Of a stretch of DNA of 64,000 nt, positions 8,380 through 17,363 are shown piece by piece. The DNA is from WTFV01 sp965200895. Lineage in GTDB: Bacteria; Acidobacteriota; Vicinamibacteria; Vicinamibacterales; UBA8438. Each line of letters begins with the position of its first letter. Within the stretch, counting starts at the first letter, position 1. Below the pieces are notes generated by a model. It saw only the letters and a list, made by a program, of their open reading frames with translations, was not told the origin of the DNA and ran no database searches. A program made the translations under genes and the position numbers. The DNA is taken from assembly GCA_965200895.1 (NCBI GenBank), contig CBDAVM010000002.1:806001-870000 (forward strand), written 5' to 3'.

Positions 8380-10284
8380 ATGCCCTCCGTATACGAAGAA
8401 ACCTACCGCCGGGCGCAGGAGAACCCGCAGGACTTCTGGGCCGCCGCCGCCGAGCCGCTCTACTGGCACCGGCGCTGGGACACGGTGCGCGACGACGCGC
8501 GTCCGCCCTTCCACCGCTGGTTCGCGGGCGGCCGGTTCAACACCTGCCACAACTGCCTCGACCGCCACATCGAGCGAGGCCGCGGAAGGCAGCTCGCGCT
8601 CGTTTACGACAGCCCGGTCACCGGGACGGTGCGCCGCTTCACGTTCACCGAGCTGCGCGACGAGGTGGCGCGCGTGGCCGGCGCGCTCGCCGCGCAGGGG
8701 GTGGCCGCCGGCGACCGCGTGGTGATCTACATGCCGATGGTGCCCGAGGCGGTGATCGGCATGCTGGCCTGCGCGCGGATCGGCGCGGTCCACTCGGTGG
8801 TCTTCGGCGGCTTCGCGCCGAAGGAACTGGCCGCCCGCATCGACGACGCGCGGCCGAAGCTCGTCCTCTCCGCCTCGTGCGGCATCGAGGTCGACCGGGT
8901 GATCCCCTACAAGCCGCTGCTCGACGCCGCCATCGAGCTCTCGGCGCACAAGCCGCAGCGGACGATCATCCTGCAGCGCCCGCAGGCCGAGGCCCCGCTC
9001 GTCGACGGCCGCGACCTCGACTGGCGCACGGCGTGCGACGGCGCCGCGCCGGCCGACTGCGTGCCGGTGGCCGCCACCGACCCGCTCTACATCCTCTATA
9101 CCTCGGGCACCACCGGCGTGCCGAAGGGCGTCGTGCGCGACAACGGCGGGCACGCGGTGGCCCTGCACTGGAGCATGGAGAACGTCTACGGCGTCGGCGC
9201 CGGCGAGGTCTACTGGGCCGCGTCGGACATCGGCTGGGTCGTGGGCCACTCCTACATCGTCTACGCCCCCCTGCTGCGCGGGGCGACGACGATCCTCTAC
9301 GAGGGCAAGCCCGTCGGCACGCCCGACCCCAGCGCGTTCTGGCGCGTCATCGAGCAGCACGGGGTCAACGTGCTCTTCACCGCCCCGACCGCCTTCCGCG
9401 CCATCAAGAAGGAGGACCCCGACGGCGCGTACATGCGGAAGCACGATCTGTCGCGGTTCCGGACGCTCTTCCTCGCCGGCGAGCGGTCCGACCCCGACAC
9501 GCTGATCTGGGCGCGCGACCGGCTCGGCGTCCCCGTCATCGACCACTGGTGGCAGACCGAGACCGGCTGGGCCATCGCCGCCAACTGCGTCGGCCTCGGG
9601 ATGCTGCCGGTCAAGCCCGGATCGCCGACCTGCGCCGTGCCCGGCTACGACGTGCGCGTGCTCGGCGAGGACGGCGGCGAGATGCCGGCCGGGCAGATCG
9701 GGGCGCTGGTCGTCAAGCTGCCGCTGCCGCCCGGCTGCCTGCCGACGCTATGGAACAACGACGACGGCTACCGGCAGTCGTACCTGTCACGCCATCCGGG
9801 CTTCTACCTGACCGGCGACGCCGGCTTCCGGGACGACGACGGCTACCTGCACATCATGAGCCGCGTCGACGACATCATCAACGTGGCCGGGCACCGCCTG
9901 TCGACCGGGGCGATGGAGGAGGTGCTCGCCTTCCATCCCGACGTGGCCGAGTGCGCCGTGGTCGGCGTAGCCGACCCCATCAAGGGCGAGGTGCCCGTCG
10001 GCTTCGTGGTGACCAAGGCGGGCGTCGCGCGCGGGGCGGATGCGATCGTCCCGGAGCTGGTCGAGCGCGTGCGCGCCGCAATCGGCCCGGTGGCCGCGTT
10101 CAAGACCGCCACGCTCGTGCCGCGTCTGCCGAAGACGCGCTCCGGGAAGATCCTGCGCGGGACGGTCAAGAAGATCGCCGACGGGCAGCCGTACACCGTG
10201 CCGGCGACCATCGACGATCCGGTGATCCTCGACGAGATCGCCGCGGCGCTGCGGGACCTCGGCTATCCGAAGGACGCCGGGTAG
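8380..10284 (+). CDS. prpE: Propionyl-CoA synthetase (propionate-CoA ligase)
   Basis: AMP-forming acyl-CoA synthetase of 634 residues that activates propionate (and acetate less well) to its CoA ester. N-terminal FWAAAAEPLYWHRRWDTV and NTCHNCLDRHIERGRG are the acetyl/propionyl-CoA synthetase cap; the P-loop-like A3 motif is YTSGTTGVPKGVVRDNGGH, and the RDNGGH extension is typical of PrpE rather than Acs. HWWQTETGWAIA is the A5 motif, YLTGDAGFRDDDGYLHIMSR the A7/A8 motif, and PKTRSGKILRG carries the catalytic, acetylatable lysine near residue 590. It is monocistronic; no prpBCD genes are in the window, so its pathway (methylcitrate or methylmalonyl-CoA) is not shown. Confidence 0.9.
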   Translation: MPSVYEETYRRAQENPQDFWAAAAEPLYWHRRWDTVRDDARPPFHRWFAGGRFNTCHNCLDRHIERGRGRQLALVYDSPVTGTVRRFTFTELRDEVARVAGALAAQGVAAGDRVVIYMPMVPEAVIGMLACARIGAVHSVVFGGFAPKELAARIDDARPKLVLSASCGIEVDRVIPYKPLLDAAIELSAHKPQRTIILQRPQAEAPLVDGRDLDWRTACDGAAPADCVPVAATDPLYILYTSGTTGVPKGVVRDNGGHAVALHWSMENVYGVGAGEVYWAASDIGWVVGHSYIVYAPLLRGATTILYEGKPVGTPDPSAFWRVIEQHGVNVLFTAPTAFRAIKKEDPDGAYMRKHDLSRFRTLFLAGERSDPDTLIWARDRLGVPVIDHWWQTETGWAIAANCVGLGMLPVKPGSPTCAVPGYDVRVLGEDGGEMPAGQIGALVVKLPLPPGCLPTLWNNDDGYRQSYLSRHPGFYLTGDAGFRDDDGYLHIMSRVDDIINVAGHRLSTGAMEEVLAFHPDVAECAVVGVADPIKGEVPVGFVVTKAGVARGADAIVPELVERVRAAIGPVAAFKTATLVPRLPKTRSGKILRGTVKKIADGQPYTVPATIDDPVILDEIAAALRDLGYPKDAG

Positions 10285-10308
10285 CGCGGCGGAGACGGAG
10301 TCGGTCAG

Positions 10309-10881
10309 ATGCGCGCACCACAGGGCGATGGCGCCAACGGGACGACCCGACGGATCACGCGGCGAGCGATCGCAGGCGGGCCGCGCGGGGATGGCGCCAG
10401 GTCGCGGAGGAAGGACGGGGCGTCGGATCGCGACGCCCCCCACGCCGACGGGAACGGCAGCTCACGGCAGATCCTGACACGGCTGCGGAACCACTTTCGG
10501 GAGACGCACCCGGTCGCCGTCGTGTCGGCGTATCTGTTCGGCAGCCATGCCGAGGGCCGCGCGCACCGCGAGAGCGACGTCGACGTCGGCGTCCTGCTCA
10601 ACCGGCGGCTTATCCCGACGCACGGCGAGCGCTTCGACCTGCGGGTGCGGCTGTCGAGCGATCTCATCCACGCCACCGGCAACAACACGGTCGACGTGGT
10701 GGTGCTCAACGACGCGCCGCCGCTGTTCGCGCGGCGGATCCTGTGGACCGGGATCGAGATCTGCTGCCGCGACCGCGATCTCGATCGCGACTTCCGCCGC
10801 GACGTGCAGCTCCGCGCGGCGGACCTCGCGCCGTTCCTCGAACGCTACCGGCGGATGACGCTCGACGCGCTCGGCCGATGA
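10309..10881 (+). CDS. mntA: MNT-type nucleotidyltransferase antitoxin
   Basis: 190 residues. The minimal nucleotidyltransferase motif is LFGSHAEGRAHRESDVDVGV, giving Gly78-Ser79 and the metal-binding Asp90/Asp92; VDVVVLND supplies the third acidic strand. In HEPN/MNT pairs MntA neutralises the HEPN RNase by adding AMP units to a tyrosine. The HEPN gene overlaps its stop (ATGA at 10878). The first 50 or so residues are low-complexity Arg/Gly/Asp and do not look conserved, so the real start may lie further in, although no later in-frame ATG precedes the domain. Confidence 0.8.
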   Translation: MRAPQGDGANGTTRRITRRAIAGGPRGDGARSRRKDGASDRDAPHADGNGSSRQILTRLRNHFRETHPVAVVSAYLFGSHAEGRAHRESDVDVGVLLNRRLIPTHGERFDLRVRLSSDLIHATGNNTVDVVVLNDAPPLFARRILWTGIEICCRDRDLDRDFRRDVQLRAADLAPFLERYRRMTLDALGR

Positions 10882-11288
10882 CGTTCCTCGTCGAGCGCCT
10901 GTCCGAGCTCCGGAAGCATCTCGACCACCTGGAGGAGCTGCGCCCGCGGATTTCCGCGGGGACGCTGCGCCGCGATCTCTCCCTGCACAACGACGTGCTC
11001 TTCTCGCTGCTGACCATCTGTCAGCTCGTGATCGACATCGCCGGCGAGCTCTCGGCGCGCCACGGTCTCGCCTTCGCCGACTACACCGAGGCCGTCCGCA
11101 ACCTCGGGCGGATCGACCTGCTCGACGAGGCGACAATCGCTGCCCTCGACGGACTCCCCGGCTTTCGGAACATCGTGGTGCACGAGTACGTCACGCTGGA
11201 TATGGACCGTGTCGTACAGGCGACCGAGCGCCTGCAGCCGGTCCGCAACTTCCTGGAGGCAGTGCGGCGGCACAGCCTGGACCGCTGA
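10878..11288 (+). CDS. hepT: HepT-type HEPN RNase toxin
   Basis: 136 residues, all-helical. The catalytic RNase motif R-x4-H-x-Y is present as RNIVVHEY (Arg97, His102, Tyr104), where Tyr104 is the residue AMPylated by MntA in characterised pairs. LHNDVLFSLLTICQLVIDIA is the usual second helix of DUF86-type HEPN proteins. It is translationally coupled to mntA. All key residues are present, so the pair looks functional as a toxin-antitoxin or abortive-infection module. Confidence 0.85.
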   Translation: MTFLVERLSELRKHLDHLEELRPRISAGTLRRDLSLHNDVLFSLLTICQLVIDIAGELSARHGLAFADYTEAVRNLGRIDLLDEATIAALDGLPGFRNIVVHEYVTLDMDRVVQATERLQPVRNFLEAVRRHSLDR

Positions 11289-11361
11289 CGCCAGGGTGCA
11301 GGGTCCCGAGCTGTTCTTCCTCCGAAAGCCCGACAAGGCACGGGACACACTTCACGTCTTT

Positions 11362-11389
11362 CCGGCCCGGCGACTTCTCATCGGGCCGG
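11362..11389. terminator. Possible terminator hairpin after mntA-hepT
   Basis: CCGGCCCG (11362-11369) pairs with CGGGCCGG (11382-11389) around a 12-base loop, 74 bases after the hepT stop. There is no T tract on the plus strand, so it would be a weak intrinsic terminator or merely a structure. Confidence 0.35.
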
Positions 11390-11563
11390 CTGTCCCGGTG
11401 TGAGAGACAGGCGTCGGTCCGCCCGGTGCGCGCGCTTACCCCTTCGCTCGCGCTTCTTCCGTGCGCGCTCCGACCATCCCGGCTCAGGCCGGCGCCGGTT
11501 CGGGTGCGGCCCCCGACAGCGGTGACCCGGCGCCAGCTCCGTCCGGCGCGCTGCGTAGCGGCT

Positions 11564-12135
11564 CGACGGCCTGGTTCGCGGTCACGGCGCCGGTGAACTC
11601 GGCGACGGCCGACACGTCGTGAGCGTCGCGTTCCAACAGGCGCCCGAGCACCCGGTCGACGATCTCGTGGTGAGCGCGGCCCGCTCCGACGAGCAGGAAC
11701 CATCGCTCGTGCTTGCGGTTGCCGTGCGGCGTGCGCCGAAACTCGTGTCGAGCGACGAATCCACGCAGAAGCTCGTCCGGGCATTCGTGGATGCCGTCAT
11801 CCGGGCGCCGACGGACGGACCCGAACACCGGTGGTGCCTCGTGGTCGCAGGGCGGCAACCGTACGCCGAGCAACTTGCCATACTGGCTGACCTCGCTGCG
11901 ATCCAGACGGACGCGCACGGCTTCTTCGACCTCGTCCGCACACCCGGGCAAGTTCGACGCTCAAGTTCGCGGCCGGCTCGACCAGATCGAGAAGCTCGTG
12001 CAACGAGCGCTCCATGACCTCGGCCGAGTCGACACCGACGCGGCCGACACGGTGCAGGTACAGCAATACGCGTGGCGGTTGCTGGCCGGGCTCTCAGTTT
12101 CGATGCCGCGATTCGAGGCACCGGACGACAGGGAT
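11564..12135 (+). pseudogene. Fragment of a large accessory protein (frameshifted)
   Basis: From 11564 one frame reads RLDGLVRGHGAGELGDGRHV then VSVAFQQAPEHPVDDLVV, and continues through PTDGPEHRWCLVVAGRQPYA to FFDLVRTPG near 11950. The sequence then continues in another frame as KFDAQVRGRLDQIEKLVQRA and SVSMPRFEAPDDRDW. Together they match what I remember as the N-terminal 170 residues of a very large protein of accessory regions (VAFQQAPEHPVDDLV and RGRLDQIEKLV are its marks). A stop precedes the fragment and one frameshift splits it. It then runs in frame into the sterol methyltransferase fragment. Not functional as that family. Confidence 0.5.
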
Positions 12136-12657
12136 TGGGCGGAGATCGAGGCCACCGCCCACACGGCCGACAAGGCGGGCGCTTTCTCCGAGATAGCACG
12201 GGTTCTGAAGCCTGGCGGCCTGTTCGGGGGCTACGAGTGGTGCATGACGTCGCGCTACGACCCGGACAATGCCGAGCACCGCGCCCTGAAGAAAGGCATC
12301 GAGCGGGGCAATGCCGTCCCGGACGTGGCGGCCCCCGCAACGGTGCTCGCCGGCCTCGAGGCCGCTGGTTTCGAGGTTGTGGAAGCACGCGATCTGGCCC
12401 CGGAATCGGACCCGGAAACGCCCTGGTACAGCATCCTGGATCAGCGCGAAGCCAAACCCGTAAGTTCGCCGGGAACGACCGGCGGCCGGCGCGTCGCCGC
12501 CTTGCTGGCGCAAGCCCGGCAGGGCCTCGCCTTCGTCCCCAAGGGCACCTCCGAGGTGCTGGCGTTGCTCGACCGTCTCGTGGACAGCACCAGGGACGCC
12601 GGCCGCCTCGGCATCTTCACGCCGCTGTTCTATTTCAAGGCGCGCAAGCCCGCGTAG
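12136..12657 (+). pseudogene. C-terminal half of a sterol C-24 methyltransferase (ERG6/SMT-like), truncated and fused
   Basis: About 170 residues beginning EIEATAHTADKAGAFSEIAR, then VLKPGGLFGGYEWCMTSRYD, NAEHRALKKGIERGNAVPDV, ETPWYSILD, KGTSEVLALLDRLVDSTRDA and GRLGIFTPLFYFKARKP. The motif order IEATxH, RVLKPGG, YEWxMT, YDPxNxEHR, KxGIExGN, PWY, PKGTxEV, GIFTPxFxF is that of sterol 24-C-methyltransferases including their C-terminal sterol-binding domain. The SAM-binding N-terminal half is absent. It joins in frame to the preceding fragment near residues WAEIEAT, so any product would be a chimera without methyltransferase activity. Confidence 0.6.
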
Positions 12658-12772
12658 GCGCGCCAGGCGCGCAAGTCCGCACCGCTGCCGTACCCGGCTG
12701 CGAGCGAGCCGCGCTGCCGCCACGCTCTCCTCCCGCGTCTAGCTAGTCCTCACGAATCCTCACCGCTTCACA

Positions 12773-13122
12773 GGCTGCCAGCGTCGCCCGCCGGCCGTTT
12801 GCTGCCGCGGCGTGCGACTGCCAGCCGTTTCACGCGGCGGCGGAGCGGGTTGACGCCGACGCGGAAGCGACCGGCATCCGGGAGCTGGCCGGCCAGTTGC
12901 ATAGCTTGTTGTGAGGAGTGCGCGGGGAGACGCCCCGCAGCGGCCGGTTTCAGCTTGTGGGCCGCCGTGTGGGCGGCGTTGCTGCCCCGACAGCGCCCCG
13001 CCGGCGCGGGCGCCGGCTGGCGGTTCGGCAGTTCGCGCGAGACGCCAACGACAACTGTGGTTGTCATGAAACACGACGCGACCTACAAGGCGGCGTTCGG
13101 CGAGCGGCGCATGATCCGCGAT
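12773..13122 (+). repeat. Long dispersed repeat, copy 1 (rpn upstream region)
   Basis: This 350-base stretch and 25392-25742 are clearly the same sequence, with scattered substitutions, the shared part ending at ATGATCCGCGAT in the rpn coding region. It covers all the non-coding DNA upstream of the Rpn gene and its first 19 codons. Forward frames show no conserved protein between the copies, so it is probably a leader or end of a mobile Rpn element rather than a gene. Confidence 0.8.
13050..13065 (+). promoter_or_regulatory. Conserved hairpin abutting the rpn start codon
   Basis: GACAAC-TGTG-GTTGTC, a 6-bp inverted repeat with a 4-base loop, ends directly before the ATG at 13066. The second copy at 25670-25685 keeps both arms while the loop differs (TGTT). 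No Shine-Dalgarno sequence is present, so the hairpin occupies the ribosome-binding position. Confidence 0.6.
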
Positions 13123-14271
13123 CTCTTGCGCTTGATCGCGTCGCAGAGTCCGCAACAGTTCGGCTGGCTGGCGGCGGCCGACGCCGACACGCTGCAGGAG
13201 TTGCCCGCCGAGTTCATCACCGAAGACCGCCGCCGGCGCAGCGGCGACAAGGTCTGGTGGCTGCAGGATCCCCGGGCCGGCGGCGGCGACGCGTCGGGGT
13301 TGCGGCGCCTGATCGTGCTGCTGGAGTTCCAGTCACGGGTGGACCGGACGATGGTGCTGCGCGTGCGCGACTACGCCGGGGAGACTTACCGGCGCATGCT
13401 CGGCAGCGAACAGTTCGGCCCGGGCAAGCTGCCGCGCATCCTGCCGGTGGTGTTCTACAACGGCGAGGCGGCCTGGAACGCGCCGCTGAACGTGGCCGAG
13501 TTGGTCGGGTCGCTGCCGGCCGGCGCGGCGGCCGCAGGCGTCACCCGAGCGCAGGCCGAAGGCGATCCGCAGCGGCCCGGTCGCTGCGACCTGGAGAGCC
13601 CGGCAGGCTCCGGTTCCGGCGGCGAGGCGCCACCGCCGGTCCGGCCGGGCATCCGCCATGTCGAGATGGACTACGCGGGTGACGGCTACGTATTGGTTGA
13701 CGCTCGCGCGCTGCCGGTGGATGATCTTCCGGACGGCAACGCGGCCACGCTGCTGGCGCGGATCGAGAACCTGGAGGAGGCGGGCGAGGTCTCCGAGGTG
13801 GTGGGCTTGCTGTGGGCGTGGCTGGGCGGTCGCGGGGACGCCGAGCTGCGGCGGATCCTTGGGGAGTGGCTCGGCGACGTTGCGGAGCGCCAGGGCGTGA
13901 TGGCCCCGGAGGAGTTTGACGACATGCGGGATGAAATGGGCCGTGTGGTGCCGGAGCGGGCGCGTGGCACGCTGGAGGAGAAGTTCGAGCGCTGGAAGGC
14001 GGAGTACCGGGCCGAGGGCTTGGTCGAAGGTCGGGCCGAGGGACTGGACGAAGGCTTGGACCGGGGTCGCGCCGAAGGGCTGGCCGATCAGCGCGCGCTG
14101 CTGCGGCGGTTGGCTGAGCGTAAGTTCGGCGCGGGTACGGCGGAGTCGATGGCCGCCCTGCTGCAGGACATGGCCGACCGCGAGCGGCTGTTGCGCGTGG
14201 GCGAGTGGATCGTGGACTGCGACGACGGCGCGGACCTGATCGAGCGCCTGGGCAACGGCCAGATGCAGTGA
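13066..14271 (+). CDS. Rpn-family (PF04754-like) recombination-promoting nuclease / putative transposase
   Basis: 401 residues. The N-terminal MKHDATYKAAFGERRMIRDL and the core LIVLLEFQSRVDRTMVLRVR plus DYAGETYRRML carry the E-x-Q half of a PD-(D/E)XK nuclease site; LPVVFYNGEAAWNAP is the family strand. A proline-rich insert follows (residues 165-200). The C-terminus holds the Gly/Glu repeat EGLVEGRAEGLDEGLDRGRA and then a short helical end, RLAERKFGAGTAESMAALL, as in Rpn proteins that carry DUF4351. Characterised Rpn proteins are DNA nucleases that promote RecA-independent recombination and have been linked to phage restriction. The gene is complete here and decayed in the copy at 25.7 kb. 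Confidence 0.8.
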   Translation: MKHDATYKAAFGERRMIRDLLRLIASQSPQQFGWLAAADADTLQELPAEFITEDRRRRSGDKVWWLQDPRAGGGDASGLRRLIVLLEFQSRVDRTMVLRVRDYAGETYRRMLGSEQFGPGKLPRILPVVFYNGEAAWNAPLNVAELVGSLPAGAAAAGVTRAQAEGDPQRPGRCDLESPAGSGSGGEAPPPVRPGIRHVEMDYAGDGYVLVDARALPVDDLPDGNAATLLARIENLEEAGEVSEVVGLLWAWLGGRGDAELRRILGEWLGDVAERQGVMAPEEFDDMRDEMGRVVPERARGTLEEKFERWKAEYRAEGLVEGRAEGLDEGLDRGRAEGLADQRALLRRLAERKFGAGTAESMAALLQDMADRERLLRVGEWIVDCDDGADLIERLGNGQMQ

Positions 14272-14353
14272 GGCCGCCCGCTCTGGTGCTTCCCTCCTGG
14301 CCGCCCGCCACCCGCGCGGTCGGCAACCTTGCAGCGGATGACGCGACAAGCAG

Positions 14354-14452
14354 ATGAAGTCGGGCCATGACTTCTCGGCCGGCGTGCGCGGCAAGTTCTT
14401 TTGCCCGGCCGCCGAGTGGCTGTTCCCCGTCCAGGACGCGGTCGCTGGCGCG
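14354..14452 (+). pseudogene. Antitoxin-like N-terminal relic
   Basis: Reads MKSGHDFSAGVRGKFFCPAA then EWLFPV before losing similarity. The D-F-S-x-G-x-R-G-K-F pattern is the N-terminus of small antitoxins that pair with BrnT- or RelE-like toxins (from memory of the family). The rest of the antitoxin and any toxin are missing. Confidence 0.4.
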
Positions 14453-14556
14453 ACCGGGAACAAGGCCGCGACCGAGCGTCCGCCGGCGGTCGCCGAGGCG
14501 CGTGACCGCGTGGACAGTAAGGACGGCTCCGCATCGCGTTACCCGACAGCGCGAGC

Positions 14557-14742
14557 GTGCGGAAAATCGACGCCTTGACCGACGCCGATCTTCTCGCTCG
14601 CACCGATGATCTCAGGCGCAAGCTGCCGTTGCAGAAGCCGGCGACGGGCGCGTGGACACGACGGATCGCCGACGCCTGCGCGGTGTTCAACCTGCGCACC
14701 TGGAACAATTACCTGCCGCAGTACCCGGTTGAACGGCTCTGA
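14557..14742 (+). pseudogene. Possible N-terminal relic of an HNH-endonuclease-type protein
   Basis: A GTG-started frame gives KIDALTDADLLARTDDLRRK and then diverges. The phrase LTDADLL followed by a helical segment is how many 13E12-type HNH endonuclease proteins begin, but nothing else of such a protein is present within its 61 residues. It may simply be noncoding. Confidence 0.25.
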
Positions 14743-14823
14743 CGGCGCCTGGGCGCGGGCGTAGACTGTTCACAGGAAAGACCCACGTCGTCAGTAGAAG
14801 CCGCCGCGCGGCGGAAACGCACG

Positions 14824-17174
14824 ATGTCGAACCGGTTCTTCGAACACCCGGTCCTGAACTCGCCCTACGAGTACCCGGCTCGGCACTGGGAGCTCGACGA
14901 ACACGGCCAGCCGACGCACCGGGTCGTCGATCAACGACGAGGCGCACCATTGCTACCGCGAGAAGGCCGGCGACGACGCCGAGGGCAGGCTGAGCGGCGA
15001 CGAGCGCCGCGAGGCGCGGCGGAACACGGAGGCGGCGCGGGTGTGGATTTCGGGTCTCGAAGCGGTCGGGCGCCGCATCGGGTTGCGCCGCGCCTTCGAC
15101 CTGTCGGCCACGCCGTTCTTCCTGCGCGGTTCCGGCTATGCCGAGGGGACGCTCTTTCCGTGGACGATGAGCGACTTCTCGCTGATGGACGCCATCGAGT
15201 GCGGCATCGTCAAGCTGCCCCGGGTGCCCGTCGCCGACAACATCCCCAGCGCCGAGATGCCGCGCTTCCGCGAGCTCTGGAAGCACATCGGCCCGAAGAT
15301 GCCGAAGGCCGGCCGCGGCAGGGGTGGGGCGGGCGACCCGCTCGGCCTGCCGGTCGAGCTCCAGTCGGCGCTCGAAGCGCTCTACGGCCACTACGAGCGG
15401 GTCTTCGAGCAGTGGCGCGCGGCCGGCGCCGAGGCGCCGCCGTGCTTCATCGTCGTCTGCAACAACACCTCGACCTCGAAGCTCGTCCACGACTACATCG
15501 CGGGCTTCCGCCGCGAGAACGCCGACGACTCGACCACGCTGGAGAACGGCCGTCTGCCGCTGTTCCGCAACTTCGACGACGACGGCCGCCCGCTTGCGCG
15601 CCCGCGCACGCTGCTCATCGACAGCGAACAACTCGAATCCGGTGAGGCGCTCGACCGCGACTTCCGCCGGATGGCCGCCGACGCCATCGAGCGCTTCAAG
15701 CGCGAGCGGGTCGCGCGCACCGGCGACCGGCGGCAGGCTGACGCCATCACCGATCAGGAGCTCCTGCGCGAGGTGATGAACACCGTCGGCCGGCCCGGGC
15801 GGCTGGGCCACTCGATCCGCTGCGTGGTCTCGATCGCCATGCTCACCGAGGGCTGGGACGCCAACACCGTCACGCACGTGCTCGGCGTGCGGGCGTTCGG
15901 CACGCAGCTTCTGTGCGAACAGGTCGTCGGCCGCGCCCTGCGCCGGCAGTCGTACGACGTCAACGCCGACGGCCGGCTCGACCCCGAGTACGCCGACGTG
16001 CTCGGCATCCCGTTCGACTTCACGGCCGAGCCGGTGGTCGTCAAGCCGAAGCCGCCGCGACCGACCGTCCTGATCCACGCCGTCAGCCCCGACCGCGACG
16101 CCTGCGAGCTCACCTTCCCCCGCGTGGCCGGCTACCGCGTGGAGCTGCCCGCAGACCGCATCGACGCGCGCTTCGACGCCGACGCCACGCTGGTGCTCGA
16201 CCCGCAGCGCGTCGGCCCCACGCGAACCCGCAACGAGGGCATCATCGGCGAGGGCGTCGATCTCGACACCATCGCGAGCGGCCGGCTGCGGCGTTCGACA
16301 CTGCTCTTCCACCTCACGCGGCGGCTCGTCGACCACTGGCGGGACGGCGACGGCGCGCCGAAGCTCCATCTGTTCGGGCAGCTCAAGCGCATCGCGGGGC
16401 GCTGGCTCGACGAGCATCTGGTGTGCACGGGCGGCACGCAGCCGGCGCAGCTCCTGTACCCGGAACTGGCCGAGGAGGCCTGCGAGCGGATTACCAACGC
16501 CATCGTCCTGGCCGAGCGCGACCGGGAACGCCCGGTGGCTGTCACCCTCGACCCCTGCACGCCGGTCGGATCGACCCGTCACGTGCGGTTCAGCACATCG
16601 AAACCGATCCGCTGGCGCACCGACCCGCGCCGCTGCCACGTCAACCAGGCCGTCTGCGACAGCGCGTGGGAGGCGGACTTCTGCCGCGTTCTCGAGGCGC
16701 ACCCGCGCGTGCGCGCCTGGGTGTGTACGAGGCGGCCGCCCGCGACGGCGACCTGGGGCGCACCCGCGCGTGCGCGCCTGGGTGAAGAACGCCGGGCTGG
16801 GCTTCGACGTTCCCTACCGCCTGGGCGCCAGCGCCCGCCGCTACGTGCCCGATTTCATCGCCCTCGTCGACGAGGGCCGCGACGACCGTGGTGGCGGCGA
16901 CGATCCGCTACACCTGGTAGTCGAGATCAAGGGCTTTCGCGGTGAGGATGCCAAGGTGAAGAAGCAGACGATGGACGCGTTCTGGGTCCCCGGTGTCAAC
17001 CGCCTCGGCGCGCACGGCCGCTGGGCCTTCGCCGAGCTGACGGATCCGAACCGTTGCCGGGAGGATCTCGACGCCGCGCTCGGCAGCTTCAAGGATCTGC
17101 TCGCCTCCGGTCCGTTGGAGGGACTCGACCGCGATCGCCCGCGGGACTTCGGTCGTGACGTCGAGTTGTTGTAG
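14824..17174 (+). pseudogene. Restriction helicase/endonuclease of a type III-like system (BPTD_3080-like), inactivated
   Basis: The N-terminus MSNRFFEHPVLNSPYEYPAR plus HWELDEHGQPT is the family start, but after about 35 residues the sequence jumps, near 14925, straight to INDEAHHCYRE in another frame. The whole segment with the Walker A motif is therefore deleted while the DEAH box remains. The second RecA domain is well kept: CVVSIAMLTEGWDANTVTHV then GVRAFGTQLLCEQVVGRALR (motifs V and VI). A 61-base insertion carrying a 28-base duplication (16696-16723 and 16757-16784) shifts the frame again before the C-terminal nuclease-like part RRYVPDFIALVDEGRDD...LVVEIKG, where D and E-I-K fit a PD-(D/E)XK site. 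Two independent lesions make it dead. It is the natural partner of the methylase at 18205. Confidence 0.75.
16696..16784. repeat. 28-bp direct repeat, offset 61, within the restriction pseudogene
   Basis: The same 28 bases beginning GGCGCACCCGCGCGTGCGCG are found at 16696-16723 and 16757-16784. The duplication inserts 61 bases and so causes the frameshift that separates the helicase from the C-terminal nuclease part. Confidence 0.9.
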
Positions 17175-17328
17175 CGCCCCCTGACAACCCGTGGCAAGGT
17201 CCCGCTGCATGCCAACGGCGCTTGCATCCCGGCTGACGGCGTTGGTCGTCGAGCGCCGCGCCGTTCCCGGAGCGACGCGGGGTTTCACCACGGGCTGCTG
17301 ACGTGGGATGGGGGTCGGGCCGGGTGAG

Positions 17329-17357
17329 TTGACACGGGTTATGTGCGCACATACGAT
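17329..17357 (+). promoter_or_regulatory. Promoter with embedded palindromic operator for vapBC-2
   Basis: TTGACA at 17329-17334, a 17-base spacer and TACGAT at 17352-17357 form a near-consensus sigma-70 promoter. The perfect 14-base palindrome TATGTGCGCACATA (17340-17353) fills the spacer and touches the -10, an ideal site for autorepression by the VapB ribbon-helix-helix dimer. The expected transcription start falls at about 17364, the A of the antitoxin ATG, so the message may be leaderless. Confidence 0.75.
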
Positions 17358-17363
17358 GTGGCC

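Noticed and set aside
8209..9546. 445-codon minus-strand frame opposite prpE
   Set aside because: Antisense shadow caused by GC-rich codon bias; the plus-strand protein is a textbook propionyl-CoA synthetase.
12773..13065. A conserved small gene in the long repeat upstream of rpn
   Set aside because: The two copies have in-frame stops at different places and no shared protein in any frame; only the hairpin and the start region are conserved.
14687..16702. 671-codon minus-strand frame opposite the restriction pseudogene
   Set aside because: The translation is Arg/Ala/Val-rich with no motif; it is longer than the real frame only because that frame is broken by a deletion and an indel.
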